From NCBI RefSeq assembly GCF_900110865.1, contig NZ_FOFD01000001.1, positions 620,001-684,000 of the forward strand: a stretch of 64,000 nt of DNA, given 5' to 3'. Under the pieces are notes generated by a model. The model was given only the letters and a program-made list of their open reading frames with translations. It was not told the DNA's origin and did not search any database. This document shows, piece by piece, positions 42,942 through 51,543 of the stretch (positions are counted from its first letter, which is position 1; each line of letters opens with the position of its first letter). A program made the position numbers and the translations under genes. This DNA is from Natrinema salaciae (GTDB taxonomy: Archaea; Halobacteriota; Halobacteria; Halobacteriales; Natrialbaceae).

Positions 42942-44231
42942 TTAGTCGTCACCCGTCTCCGCCGCGGCGCGCCTCACCCCGGTAGCGTCCCTGGCGAGCA
43001 ACGAATAGCAGAGGAGCGACGCGAGGAGGGCGAACCCGGCGAGTACGAGAAACATCGCGAACTCACCGAAGCCATCGTAGACGACCCCGGTGATCGCCGC
43101 TCCGAACGCGCCGATCCCGAACGTGCCCACGTACGTGAACCCGTAGGAGAGGCCGCGAGCGCTCGCCGGAGAGTACCGCGCGATCGTCGCCTGGTAGAGC
43201 GGTTGGACCATAAAGAGCAGGAATCCGAGCAGCGCACTGACCAGCGCGAGAGCGCCGATACCGACTCGTGACGCAGGGACGAACACGAGGGCCGTGACGG
43301 CGAGCGAGCCGAAGACGACCATCAACGCCCGTTCGGTCGGCACTCGCTCGGTGAGCATCCCGCCGACGTACTGTCCGCCGATGCCGACCATCAGGAGCCC
43401 CGTGTAGAAGTATCGGGAGGGTTCGAACTCCGCCGCCATCGCGGAATTCGGGGCGAACAACTGGGCGTTGCCGACGATCGGCTCGAGCATCGTCGTGAGG
43501 ATCTCGGGGAGCAGCGTCAGGGTGCCGCGGTAAAACAGCCCGTTGAGCATGACGATACCGAAGACGATGGTGAACCCCGCCGTGAACAGCGCCTTCGACC
43601 CCACCCACAGTTCCGAGAGGGACGATGGCGAGGGCGCATCGCTCGAACCGGTCTCACCCCGTCGGTCCGTCGTTCCCGCGGTCTCGTCGAACCGGGCCGT
43701 CAGCGCGTACAGGGCCACGAACAGGGCGGGAATCGACAGCAGGCCGGTGACGATTCGCCAGTCGACGACGAGCAAGAGCAGTGCGGTCACCAGCGGACCG
43801 AGTGCGATTCCGGCGTTCCCCGCCATCCCGTGGTACGCGAACGCAGTGCCGCGATCGACGACGCCCGTGCTGATCAAGGAGAGTCCCGCCGGGTGATAGA
43901 TACTCGCTGCGACGCCCCAGCAGACCAGCGCGAACACGAGGACGGGGAGACCCGGAGCCACGCTCAGGACGAGAAACGATGCACCCATGCCGACGAGACA
44001 GCAGACGATGAGGAGTCGCGATCCGTAGACGTCGGCGAGGATGCCCGATGGAAGCGCCCCGAGTCCGAACATCGCGTAGCCGATCGAAACGACGACGGCG
44101 AGAGAGCCGATCGAGATCGAGAACTCGGACACCCACAGTAGCATGAGAATCGGGATCGAGAGCTCGTACGTATGCACCATCGCGTGAGCCAACATGACGA
44201 ACCGGACGATAGACCGATCGTTCGTCTCCAT
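42942..44231 (-). CDS. MFS transporter
   Basis: 429 residues from the ATG at 44229-44231 (METNDRSIVRFVMLAHAMVHTYELS). About twelve transmembrane helices, with a cytoplasmic loop containing acidic and Ser-rich residues in the middle (ETAGTTDRRGETGSSDAPSPSS). The pattern GILADVYGSR after helix 2 is the MFS loop motif. It has a TATA-like box (ATAAAAAG) about 30-37 bp upstream. As the last gene of the island it may move a pathway substrate or product, but specificity cannot be read. Confidence 0.88.
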   Translation of the reverse strand: METNDRSIVRFVMLAHAMVHTYELSIPILMLLWVSEFSISIGSLAVVVSIGYAMFGLGALPSGILADVYGSRLLIVCCLVGMGASFLVLSVAPGLPVLVFALVCWGVAASIYHPAGLSLISTGVVDRGTAFAYHGMAGNAGIALGPLVTALLLLVVDWRIVTGLLSIPALFVALYALTARFDETAGTTDRRGETGSSDAPSPSSLSELWVGSKALFTAGFTIVFGIVMLNGLFYRGTLTLLPEILTTMLEPIVGNAQLFAPNSAMAAEFEPSRYFYTGLLMVGIGGQYVGGMLTERVPTERALMVVFGSLAVTALVFVPASRVGIGALALVSALLGFLLFMVQPLYQATIARYSPASARGLSYGFTYVGTFGIGAFGAAITGVVYDGFGEFAMFLVLAGFALLASLLCYSLLARDATGVRRAAAETGDD

Positions 44232-44871
44232 GGTAGTGACCGGCCGTTCGGTTCCGTACGATAAAAAGTACCCCGTCGGCCAGCGGGCGCCCGACCGCAG
44301 TATTGCTCCCGGGATCGGCATCCGTCGGGTTCGATACCCGGGACGTGACTCGAGCGAGACCGTTGTGGGGTCGGTTCCGATTCGTTCGCCTCGACCGTCG
44401 GCTGTGGACGCGATGGCAGTGGGGCCGATGTGAACAGGGGGACCCCTCGGTTAGTGAGTGTGTATCCGAAATCAATTGAAATCTGCTATTGATTATTTCT
44501 TTATAAGTAGTTGTGCCGCCACGTTCCAGAAATCCTGCTCCGATCAGTATCACCAGATATTGGATGAATACTGTATATTATTTTAGAATGTTCTGCCACT
44601 TCTCCTATTGTAGTATCTTCTCATCCGCTTCCAACGCAATTATGTCGGTCGCCACAGCGATGATAGTTACCCATCATGTATGCCTTCTAGTAATATATGG
44701 GTAATGTGCGAAAACAGCCATTTCTATACTGCATACTGATATCGCTTCCGACGCTGTTCGCGGAACGCGAGTCGATGCCGCTCCCTCGTCACCGCGACGG
44801 GAACGATCGACGTTCGTCGGCGAACAGTTGCGAAGCAGTACGTCCGTCGTCGGCGGTTGCGAGGAGTTGCG
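44232..44871. other. AT-rich gene-free stretch
   Basis: 640 bp. 44440-44760 is strikingly AT-rich compared with the rest of the window. Short open frames at 44513-44704 and 44697-44894 have poor, non-haloarchaeal composition and no recognisable family, so I treat them as noise or decayed insertion DNA. No inverted-repeat ends, tRNA or direct repeat can be confirmed by eye. Confidence 0.45.
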
Positions 44872-46167
44872 CTACCAACCGAACTGCTTCCTGATCGTTG
44901 CCCGCAGCGGCAGGCCGAGTCCGCCCACCGTCGGCAGGATCACGAACACGGCGAGGTCGACGGGAAGCGACCCATAGCCGGCCGCCGCGACGGCGAAGCC
45001 GGCCAGCGGCGCGAGCACCGGAAGCAAGTAGAGGTACGACGGCTTCCAGCCCGGGCCGCGTCTGGTGTGACGGACGACGACGCCGAACAGCAGCGGCATG
45101 AGCACCGCCCCCGCGAGCAGCGGGCCGCCGACCAGCGTCGTGGCGGTCGTCAGCGCGAGCGCGACGACGATCGTCTCGTCGATCGTCACCGGTCCCCACG
45201 TGTCCTCCCGGGTAACCGTGCGGACGACGAGCAGTCCGCCGAGCGCGATCGCGACGATGCCCGCCAGGACGCCGTACCACAGCGTCGGCTCGAGCGGCGG
45301 TGCGACGAACTCGACACCCCGAACGAACGCGATCGGCGACTCGAGTCCGTGACGGCTCTCCGAGAGCAGGGTCCAGAGTCCGGCCGGCTCCCCGCCGGTC
45401 GCGCGCAGGTCGGCCCGGAGCGATCCGAGGGCGGCCGCGTTCTCGAGACCGAAGTGGCCGAGTCCGGCCGCGTAAACGAGCACCGACAGCCAGAGCAGCG
45501 GCAGCGAGAAGTTCTGTCGCCGCCACCAGCGGGCGAGCGGGTTGCCGGTGCCGGCGTCGGTCTCGGATCGGGTACTTGTTCCCGAGGCTCGACCGCTTCC
45601 GGACCCCGTCGGACCGCTCGCGCCGCCGGTTCCGCCGTTCGTTCCGGAGCCGGTTCGTCCGGCGGTACTCGTTCTCGAGCCGGAGCCGGTCCCGCCCGCA
45701 CTCGAGGTGCCGGTCGCGGTCCCGGCCGATGCGGACGCCGCGCCGGCCGTCGACGAGGTCCCGGCCGACGATCGGCTCGCGGTCGACGACCCGCTCGTCG
45801 CGGAGCCCGCCGCCGAAGACGCGGTCGACGCGGACGCGGACGCGGTCTCAGATTCCGAGTAGCTCAGCTCCGTACCGCTCGAGTCGTCCGCCGCCTCGTC
45901 GTCGCTCTGCCAGACGTCGGGCGAGGGGAGTCCGCTGGTCCGCTTTGCGACGTAGTCCTCGTGCCCGAGTCGGTCGTAAGCCTGTCGCTCGACCGGGTCA
46001 CCGAGGATATCGTACGCCGTCTTCACCGCGGTGAACTGGGCCTGCGCGCGGTCGTCGTCGTTCAGATCGGGATGATAGACGCGGACCTGTTCGCGGTAGG
46101 CGTCCTTGATCTCGTCCTGGGAGGCGTCGGGCGGGATCTCCAGTAGATCGTAGAAGTCCTCTGTCAT
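44872..46167 (-). CDS. J-domain membrane protein with Ser/Thr/Gly-rich linker
   Basis: 431 residues. The N-terminal 70 residues are a DnaJ domain with the HPD signature (RVYHPDLNDDD, so His-Pro-Asp is intact) and the GDPVERQAYDRLG end. Residues about 90-210 form an extremely low-complexity Ser/Ala/Gly/Thr linker (SSGTSSTAG-type repeats). Six or so transmembrane helices follow. J-domains stimulate Hsp70 (DnaK); a membrane anchor would bring DnaK to the membrane. Known family examples of this exact combination are not clear to me. Confidence 0.85.
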   Translation of the reverse strand: MTEDFYDLLEIPPDASQDEIKDAYREQVRVYHPDLNDDDRAQAQFTAVKTAYDILGDPVERQAYDRLGHEDYVAKRTSGLPSPDVWQSDDEAADDSSGTELSYSESETASASASTASSAAGSATSGSSTASRSSAGTSSTAGAASASAGTATGTSSAGGTGSGSRTSTAGRTGSGTNGGTGGASGPTGSGSGRASGTSTRSETDAGTGNPLARWWRRQNFSLPLLWLSVLVYAAGLGHFGLENAAALGSLRADLRATGGEPAGLWTLLSESRHGLESPIAFVRGVEFVAPPLEPTLWYGVLAGIVAIALGGLLVVRTVTREDTWGPVTIDETIVVALALTTATTLVGGPLLAGAVLMPLLFGVVVRHTRRGPGWKPSYLYLLPVLAPLAGFAVAAAGYGSLPVDLAVFVILPTVGGLGLPLRATIRKQFGW

Positions 46168-46315
46168 ATGAACATGGGGGCGGTGTGGTCTGCTACAGTG
46201 ATTATCGGGGTGGGGTTATAATTTCAGTGTTCTATTCGGTTCGGTCAGTTGGTCTGTTCGCTCGAGCGTTGTGTGTATTTCGGCCGAGCCCGGGGCGCGG
46301 GCGGTCCGGGACCGG

Positions 46316-47635
46316 TCACGAAAAGTCCGCGAGCGACGACTGGCCCGCCGCTCGGGTGCCGCGTGTGGGATTCGACGCCGGTTCTGACTCCGATTCCGGG
46401 CCCGCGTCCGTGTCCTCGGCAGTCGAATCACCGTCCACCTCGGCCTCGGATTCGGAGGCCGCCGCGTCCCGCTCCCAGCTCTCGAGGCTCGCCTGATCCG
46501 CGGCCGCGAACTCGAGGTTGGCCACGCGGACGCCGAGCTTGCGGACGGGCTCGACCTCGAACTCGGCGAAGAGATCGCGGGCGATGCGGTCGACGAGTTC
46601 GGGATCGTCGATCGGGCCGGGCAGCGAGCGTTCGCGGGTGTTGACGTCGTAGGGTGGCGTGACGGCCTTGACCCCGATGGTCCGATACAGCGCGCCCTCG
46701 CGCCGTGCGCGGTCGGCGACGGCCGCTGCGAGCGTCTCGATCAGATCGTACTTGGGGGCCGGCGCTTCGACGGGGTCCGCGAACGCGGACTCCCGAGAGA
46801 AGCTCTTCGGATCGCCTTTCGGCTCGACGCGGCGGCCGTCCTCGCCGCGCGCGCGGTCGTACAGTTCCCGACCGCGTTCGCCGAACCGCTCGACCAGCGG
46901 CTCCGGATCGGCCGCGGCGACCTCGCCCGCCGTCTCGAGTCCCATCTCCCGCAGTTCGCGGGCGGTCACGGGACCGACGCCGTGGAGGAGATCGACCTCG
47001 AGTGGCGCGAGAAAGTCCCGTATATCGCCGGGTTCGACGACCGTAAGCCCATCCGGCTTGTCGAAGTCGCTGGCGATCTTGGCGGTACTCATCGTCGGTG
47101 CGACGCCGACGCTGACGGTGACGCCGACGTCCCGCCGAATGCGGTCCCTGATGTGGCGGGCGAAACCATCCGCGACCCCCCAGGCGGTCCGCTCGGTCAC
47201 GTCGAGGTAGGCCTCGTCGATGCTCACCTCGCGGACGACGTCGGCGCAGTCGTGGAGGATCTCCCGAACGTCGGCCGCGACGGACTCGTAGTAGTCCATG
47301 TCCACGGGCCGGTAGTAGCCGGTCTCCTCGCGTTCGAGGTCGTCCTCGAGCGCCCCGCTCTCGAACGCCGCGCGTCTCGGCAGCCGCTCGAGGGCCGTCG
47401 AGATGGCCTGTGCGCTCTCGACGCCGAACTCGCGGGCCTCGTAGCTGGCGGTGGCGACGGCACCGATCGTCTCCCCTTCCTCGTACCCCATCCCGACGAC
47501 GAGGGGTTCGCCGCGGAGGGCGGGCTCGCGCAACCGCTCGCAGGAGGCGTAGAAGCAATCGGCGTCGACGTGGCAGACGATCCTGTCTTCCTCGTCTTCC
47601 CCCTCGACGCCCGGTAGCCGCGGCCCGTCAGACAT
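46316..47635 (-). CDS. dinB: DNA polymerase IV (Y family translesion polymerase)
   Basis: 439 residues with Y-family motifs: VCHVDADCFYASCE (catalytic Asp), GYEEGETIGAVATASYEAR, SIDEAYLDVT (Asp-Glu metal pair), helix-hairpin-helix GVGPVTARELREMG, and a little-finger domain. The extreme C-terminus QSSLADFS fits a PCNA-binding PIP motif (Q-x-x-L-x-x-F). An acidic disordered stretch precedes it. The enzyme copies past damaged bases with low fidelity. It is downstream of the small membrane-protein gene's opposite-strand start and is not in an operon. Confidence 0.94.
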   Translation of the reverse strand: MSDGPRLPGVEGEDEEDRIVCHVDADCFYASCERLREPALRGEPLVVGMGYEEGETIGAVATASYEAREFGVESAQAISTALERLPRRAAFESGALEDDLEREETGYYRPVDMDYYESVAADVREILHDCADVVREVSIDEAYLDVTERTAWGVADGFARHIRDRIRRDVGVTVSVGVAPTMSTAKIASDFDKPDGLTVVEPGDIRDFLAPLEVDLLHGVGPVTARELREMGLETAGEVAAADPEPLVERFGERGRELYDRARGEDGRRVEPKGDPKSFSRESAFADPVEAPAPKYDLIETLAAAVADRARREGALYRTIGVKAVTPPYDVNTRERSLPGPIDDPELVDRIARDLFAEFEVEPVRKLGVRVANLEFAAADQASLESWERDAAASESEAEVDGDSTAEDTDAGPESESEPASNPTRGTRAAGQSSLADFS

Positions 47636-47751
47636 TCGTCTATCGATCGGTTCGTCCGGACGGACGTGAACGTTGCGCCCGCCCGGGTCGTCACCTCGAC
47701 TCCGGTCGGCCGGGCAGAAGTATCATGTAGCCGTATCGTCGAACCAGCAAT

Positions 47752-48000
47752 ATGGCCAGTTTCGGCGGTTCCGCCTCCAAGGAAGTGAAAGACCTCGAAG
47801 ATTTCGAGCGAAAAACGGCGGCTATCGAAACCGTGTTCACGCTCGCCGTCCTCTACGGCAGCGTTCTACAGATCGTCCCGTTGACCGGCGTCGCTCGCTA
47901 CATCGCGTTGCTTCCCGTACTCGTTCTCCTCGGAGTCGCGCTCCTGTTGGGCGGTGACAATCTGTTGGACCAACTCCGAACCGAACTGACGGAACGGTGA
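47752..48000 (+). CDS. Small membrane protein, two helices
   Basis: 82 residues, MASFGGSASKEVKDLEDFERKTAA then two hydrophobic helices (ETVFTLAVLYGSVLQIVPL and YIALLPVLVLLGVALLLGG) and an amphipathic tail. No motif indicates function. It is transcribed divergently from dinB; the short leader is AT-poor. I consider it a real gene because codon pattern and composition fit haloarchaeal membrane proteins. Confidence 0.65.
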   Translation: MASFGGSASKEVKDLEDFERKTAAIETVFTLAVLYGSVLQIVPLTGVARYIALLPVLVLLGVALLLGGDNLLDQLRTELTER

Positions 48001-48033
48001 GTCCCCGCTCGAGAACGTGCTCCGGCGACGGGT

Positions 48034-48363
48034 TCAGTTGTACTCTCGCCAGCGATAGCCGCAGTCGGTACACTTGAAGAACCGCGTCGGCGGCTCGTCG
48101 GCCGACGCGGTCTGCTTGAGGGTGTACCACGCTTCCTCGTTCCCGCACTCGTCGCAGACGACGTCGGTTGCCTTCGGCTTCCCTTCGAAGTTCGCGTTCT
48201 CGTCGGACTCGATCACGTCGTCGTCCGTCTGTGACTCCGTCGTGACGAACGCGTCTTCCTGCTCCCGGTCCCGTTCGCTCGAGGCCCCGCAGTCGTCGTT
48301 CGTACAGACCATGCGGTCGCCCCGCGCTTTCATCATCGAGCCGCAGTCGTCGCAGAATTGCAT
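48034..48363 (-). CDS. tfs: Transcription factor S (TFS, TFIIS-like cleavage factor)
   Basis: 109 residues from the ATG at 48361-48363 (MQFCDDCGSMMKARGDRMVC). Two zinc ribbons: N-terminal CDDCG...CTNDDC and C-terminal CDECGNEEAWYTLKQTASADEPPTRFFKCTDCGYRW. The essential Asp-Glu of the hairpin (SADEPP) is present, so it can stimulate RNA cleavage by stalled RNA polymerase. The linker is acidic. Not an RpoM paralogue with a missing finger, as far as sequence shows. Confidence 0.94.
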   Translation of the reverse strand: MQFCDDCGSMMKARGDRMVCTNDDCGASSERDREQEDAFVTTESQTDDDVIESDENANFEGKPKATDVVCDECGNEEAWYTLKQTASADEPPTRFFKCTDCGYRWREYN

Positions 48364-48433
48364 ATCGACTGGGTACGAACTCGGCGGCCAAAAATACTCC
48401 ACTCCGTCGGTCGACTCGGATCAATCGACCCTC

Positions 48434-48910
48434 TCAGTCCCCGTTCTCGAGCGCCTCGTCCTCGAGCACGAACGGACAGTCCGCGACTCGGAACGTCTCC
48501 GTCGTCGGGACGGTGAGGATCTCGGCGTCCTCGTGGGTGCACGCGACCTCGGGCGGGGCCGTAAAGTAGTCACAACGCTGGCAGTAGGCCCGCTTCTCGA
48601 CCTCGCGGATCTCCCGATCGACCGGAACGGGCATCTCGGCGTGGTCGTCGCCCTCGAGTTGGGCCCAGAGACGCTCGCCGTCGATTTCGGCGGTGTCCCG
48701 CCGGTCGAACAGGTCGTCGAAGTCGGGTTCGCTCGACCGCGAGCGGTCGTCGGCCGCTCCCTCGACGGACGCGGCGAGGTCGGCGAGCGGGTCGGTTCGA
48801 TCGCTCGCCTCGCGGTCCGTTTCGGTGCCGGCATCGGTCCCGGAATCCGGCCCCTCGTCGTGCGTGAACTCGGTCCCGTCTCGGTCGTCCGCTGGAGCGC
48901 CGTCGGTCAT
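48434..48910 (-). CDS. Hypothetical acidic protein with C-terminal cysteine cluster
   Basis: 158 residues from the ATG at 48908-48910 (MTDGAPADDRDGTEF). The first half is disordered and very acidic (Asp/Glu/Arg/Ser), the second half has YCQRCDYFTAPPEVACTHEDAEILTVPTTETFRVADCPFV, a Cys/His pattern that could bind zinc. Function unknown. Its start overlaps the upstream gene's stop by 4 bp (ATGA), so the two genes form one translational unit. Confidence 0.7.
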   Translation of the reverse strand: MTDGAPADDRDGTEFTHDEGPDSGTDAGTETDREASDRTDPLADLAASVEGAADDRSRSSEPDFDDLFDRRDTAEIDGERLWAQLEGDDHAEMPVPVDREIREVEKRAYCQRCDYFTAPPEVACTHEDAEILTVPTTETFRVADCPFVLEDEALENGD

Positions 48911-49767
48911 CGGCCGTCCCCGCTCGGCGCATCGTTCGAACCCGAAGGCTCGGTTTCGGGGGCGTCGGCTTCTCCCTCCGATTCGACGGCCGCGAAGACC
49001 GCCGGCGTCGACGCGGCCCCGTCCTCGACGCGCCCCTCGAGCGCTGGCGGGTCGCCGGTCACGAGTCGCGGGGAGCCAAAGAGCGACGATTTCTCCGCGA
49101 CGTCGGCGAACCGGCGTCCGCAGTGGGGACACTCGGGAGCCGTCAGCAGCGCAACGTCGACGCTCGAGCCACAGTCCGTACAGCTCGCCGCGTCGATCCC
49201 GAGCCGGTTCGCCGCCAGTTTGAGGTCGTCGACGGCCGCTCGAGTGCGCTGTCGGTCGGCGAGTTCGGTCCGCCGGTCCCGGAGGTCGACCACGGCCTGC
49301 GCGACCAGCGTCGACCGCCGTTCGAGGTCGTCGGTCCGGGCGAGGAGGTCGTCGAGGACGGTTTCGAAGTTGTCGAATCCGGCTTCGACGGTCGTTTCGA
49401 GCGCATCGAGATCTCCACTGAGCGCCGCGAACTCCGCCTCCGTCGGGAGTTCGTCGTGGTCGTGATCCGCGGGGGCTTTCCCGTCGGTTTCACGTTTGAC
49501 CTGGATCACCCGATCGCGGACGTCCTCGAGGTGGGCGGCGAACTCCTCGCGCTGGGCCTCGAGCTGCCCCTGCAGCTCGACGACGTCGGCGCGGTCCGCC
49601 GGCTCGAGGCCGTCGGCGGTCGCGACGGTGTGCGCGGCCGTCACCAGGCGTCGACAGACGTCGTCCCGGGTCTCGCCGCGCCGCGTCGCTTCCTCGGCTA
49701 GCCAGTCGTCGACTGCGGCGGGGAGTGCGAACGCGACGCCGCTCTCGTCGTGGTCCTGGCTCGACAT
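48907..49767 (-). CDS. Coiled-coil protein with ribbon-helix-helix-like start and zinc ribbon
   Basis: 286 residues. The N-terminal 45 residues (GVAFALPAAVDDWLAEEATRRGETRDDVCRRLV) resemble a ribbon-helix-helix DNA-binding start. A long coiled coil follows (residues about 60-185, QLEAQREEFAAHLEDVRDRVIQVK and later LEDLLAR-type heptads). Then CTDCGSSVDVALLTAPECPHCG forms a zinc ribbon, and the tail is acidic. Overlaps the next gene by 4 bp. The two proteins probably work together, perhaps in transcription or chromosome organisation, but this is inference. Confidence 0.72.
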   Translation of the reverse strand: MSSQDHDESGVAFALPAAVDDWLAEEATRRGETRDDVCRRLVTAAHTVATADGLEPADRADVVELQGQLEAQREEFAAHLEDVRDRVIQVKRETDGKAPADHDHDELPTEAEFAALSGDLDALETTVEAGFDNFETVLDDLLARTDDLERRSTLVAQAVVDLRDRRTELADRQRTRAAVDDLKLAANRLGIDAASCTDCGSSVDVALLTAPECPHCGRRFADVAEKSSLFGSPRLVTGDPPALEGRVEDGAASTPAVFAAVESEGEADAPETEPSGSNDAPSGDGR

Positions 49768-49850
49768 CTATCGGACCTAGGGATGGCGAGCGTATAAGTG
49801 TGGGTTCGAACTCAGTCCGTGAGTTCGCCGTCCGGCACCGGACCCGTCCC

Positions 49851-50687
49851 TCAGCGGATCTTCCGGACGTTACTGATATCGAAGCCGCCGTCGTGAATCT
49901 CGGTCTCGAACCGGACGATGTCCTCGTCCTCGAGCCGAGAGAGCACGCCCCGGAACTGCTCGACGACGAGCGTCCGGGCCCGCTCCGAGCCGCCGCTCTC
50001 CCACTCGAACAGCAGGGTGCCGTCGGTGGCTTCCTTGAGCTGTCCAAGTTCCGTCGACCCGAGGAGATCGGAGTTGACCAGCAGGAGGATCACGCCGCCC
50101 CAGCGGTGTGACGCGCGCTTGAGGCCCTTCAGCAGGACGGTCAGGTCCGACCAGCCGAGCCGGTCGTCGGCCGCCGCGACCAGGTCCGTCACCGAGTCGA
50201 TCACGACGAGACTGCCCGTCGCGTGTTCGGTCAGATACTCGCCCAGCGCCTCGAGGACGTCGGTCCGGTCGTTGTGCGTGCCGAGTTCGGTGATGTCGGC
50301 CATCCCGTCGGCGTACCAGTCGGTCGGGACCGGCGTCAGCTGGAAGTACTCCTCCGCGAACTCGACGAACGTGATGTCGGTCATCCCGGCCCGGACGAGG
50401 TCGTCGTCCATGACGAACTCCATCTCGCTGACGACGGCGCTCCGCTCGTCCGTGAACGAGACGTAGTGGACATCCGCTGGGATCGTCGTGTCCGGCTCGA
50501 GGTCGCCGTAGTAGAGGTCGAACAGGTCGGGATCGGCGTCGACGAGCCCGTTCATCGCGGTGCTCGTGTAGCAGAACTCCCGTGCACCGGCGCCGGACTC
50601 GCCGGCGAGCAGGACGACGCTCCCGGCGGGTGCACCGCCGCCGATCATCCGGTCGAGTCGCGAGATTCCGAGCGGCATCCGCTCCAT
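49851..50687 (-). CDS. RecA/KaiC-superfamily ATPase-like protein with altered Walker A
   Basis: 278 residues, MERMPLGISRLDRMIGGGAPAGSVVLLAGESGAGAREF. The KaiC/RadA-type N-terminus (GxxLDxxxGGG-like start) leads to a P-loop in which the lysine expected in GESGAGKT is missing (GESGAGAR). A Walker B-like SLVVIDSVTDLV remains. Haloarchaea encode several such RecA-like proteins of unknown function, some annotated HTR-like. Without the P-loop Lys, normal ATP binding is doubtful, so it may be a regulatory partner. The start could also be the fourth residue Met. Confidence 0.75.
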   Translation of the reverse strand: MERMPLGISRLDRMIGGGAPAGSVVLLAGESGAGAREFCYTSTAMNGLVDADPDLFDLYYGDLEPDTTIPADVHYVSFTDERSAVVSEMEFVMDDDLVRAGMTDITFVEFAEEYFQLTPVPTDWYADGMADITELGTHNDRTDVLEALGEYLTEHATGSLVVIDSVTDLVAAADDRLGWSDLTVLLKGLKRASHRWGGVILLLVNSDLLGSTELGQLKEATDGTLLFEWESGGSERARTLVVEQFRGVLSRLEDEDIVRFETEIHDGGFDISNVRKIR

Positions 50688-50792
50688 ATGCTTCCGTTCG
50701 GACGGACCCGCTTACCTGTTGTGGCAGCCGGGGTTCCGGCCGCAGTCGTCCCTCGGATCGGGGACTAATACGGTGTGGGACGTATCCACCAC

Positions 50793-51452
50793 ATGGCCAT
50801 CATCGCCGAAATATCGATCGAGGCCGACGAGTTCCTCCTCGGACAGATCATCGCCGAGTACCCGGGACTCTCGGTGGAGATCGAACGCGTCGTACCAGCC
50901 GCAAAGCGGGTCATGCCGTACATCTGGGGGTACGGAACCGATCTGAAATCGTTCGAAGCTGCCATGGACGAGAGCCCGAACGTCAAATCGATCGCCGTCC
51001 TCGACGAGTACGAGGACCGGGCGCTCTACAAGATCGAGTGGGAGGACCCGGCCGAACAGCTGATCACCGGGATCGCTCGGACCGACGCGACGATCCTCGA
51101 GGCCCACAGCGACGACGAGTGGCTCTTTCGGATTCGGTTCGAAGAACACGCCGGGCTGGCGCAGTTCAACCAGTACTGTGCCGAGAACGACATCGCGTAC
51201 CGGCTCAACCGCGTCTCCTCGCTCGCGGATCTCGGGGCGGACGGTGACGATTACGAACTGACCGACGCGCAGTACGAGGCGCTCTCGCTGGCCGTCGAGC
51301 GGGGCTATTTCAAGGTCCCCCGCGAGGTGGAGTACGAGGAACTGGCGGACGAACTCGGCGTGTCCGTCCAGGCGTTCTCCGAGCGGGTGCGCCGCGGGGC
51401 GGACAAAGTCCTCGAATCCGTTTTCCTCCGGCCCGGATCGCGAAACGCTTAA
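50793..51452 (+). CDS. HTH-10 (Bat-type) family transcriptional regulator
   Basis: 219 residues from ATG 50793 (MAIIAEISIEADEFLLGQIIAEYPG). The N-terminal 150 residues look like the sensing part of bacterio-opsin-activator-type proteins without a PAS or GAF motif I can assert. The C-terminal helix-turn-helix is LTDAQYEALSLAVERGYFKVPREVEYEELADELGVSVQAFSERVRRG, the HTH_10 signature. Members regulate diverse genes in haloarchaea. Target unknown. Divergent from the RecA-like gene. Confidence 0.88.
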   Translation: MAIIAEISIEADEFLLGQIIAEYPGLSVEIERVVPAAKRVMPYIWGYGTDLKSFEAAMDESPNVKSIAVLDEYEDRALYKIEWEDPAEQLITGIARTDATILEAHSDDEWLFRIRFEEHAGLAQFNQYCAENDIAYRLNRVSSLADLGADGDDYELTDAQYEALSLAVERGYFKVPREVEYEELADELGVSVQAFSERVRRGADKVLESVFLRPGSRNA

Positions 51453-51543
51453 CACCGATATTCAGGGAGAGCATTACTAGTGAGATAAAGACCATGAGTA
51501 GCCCGGAGGGGAGGCTTTGCTCGATCCGTTCCACTGGGTGACC

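Noticed and set aside
44513-44894. Two short open frames in the AT-rich gap before the J-domain gene
   Set aside because: Low-quality composition, no start context or motif; probably chance frames in AT-rich DNA.
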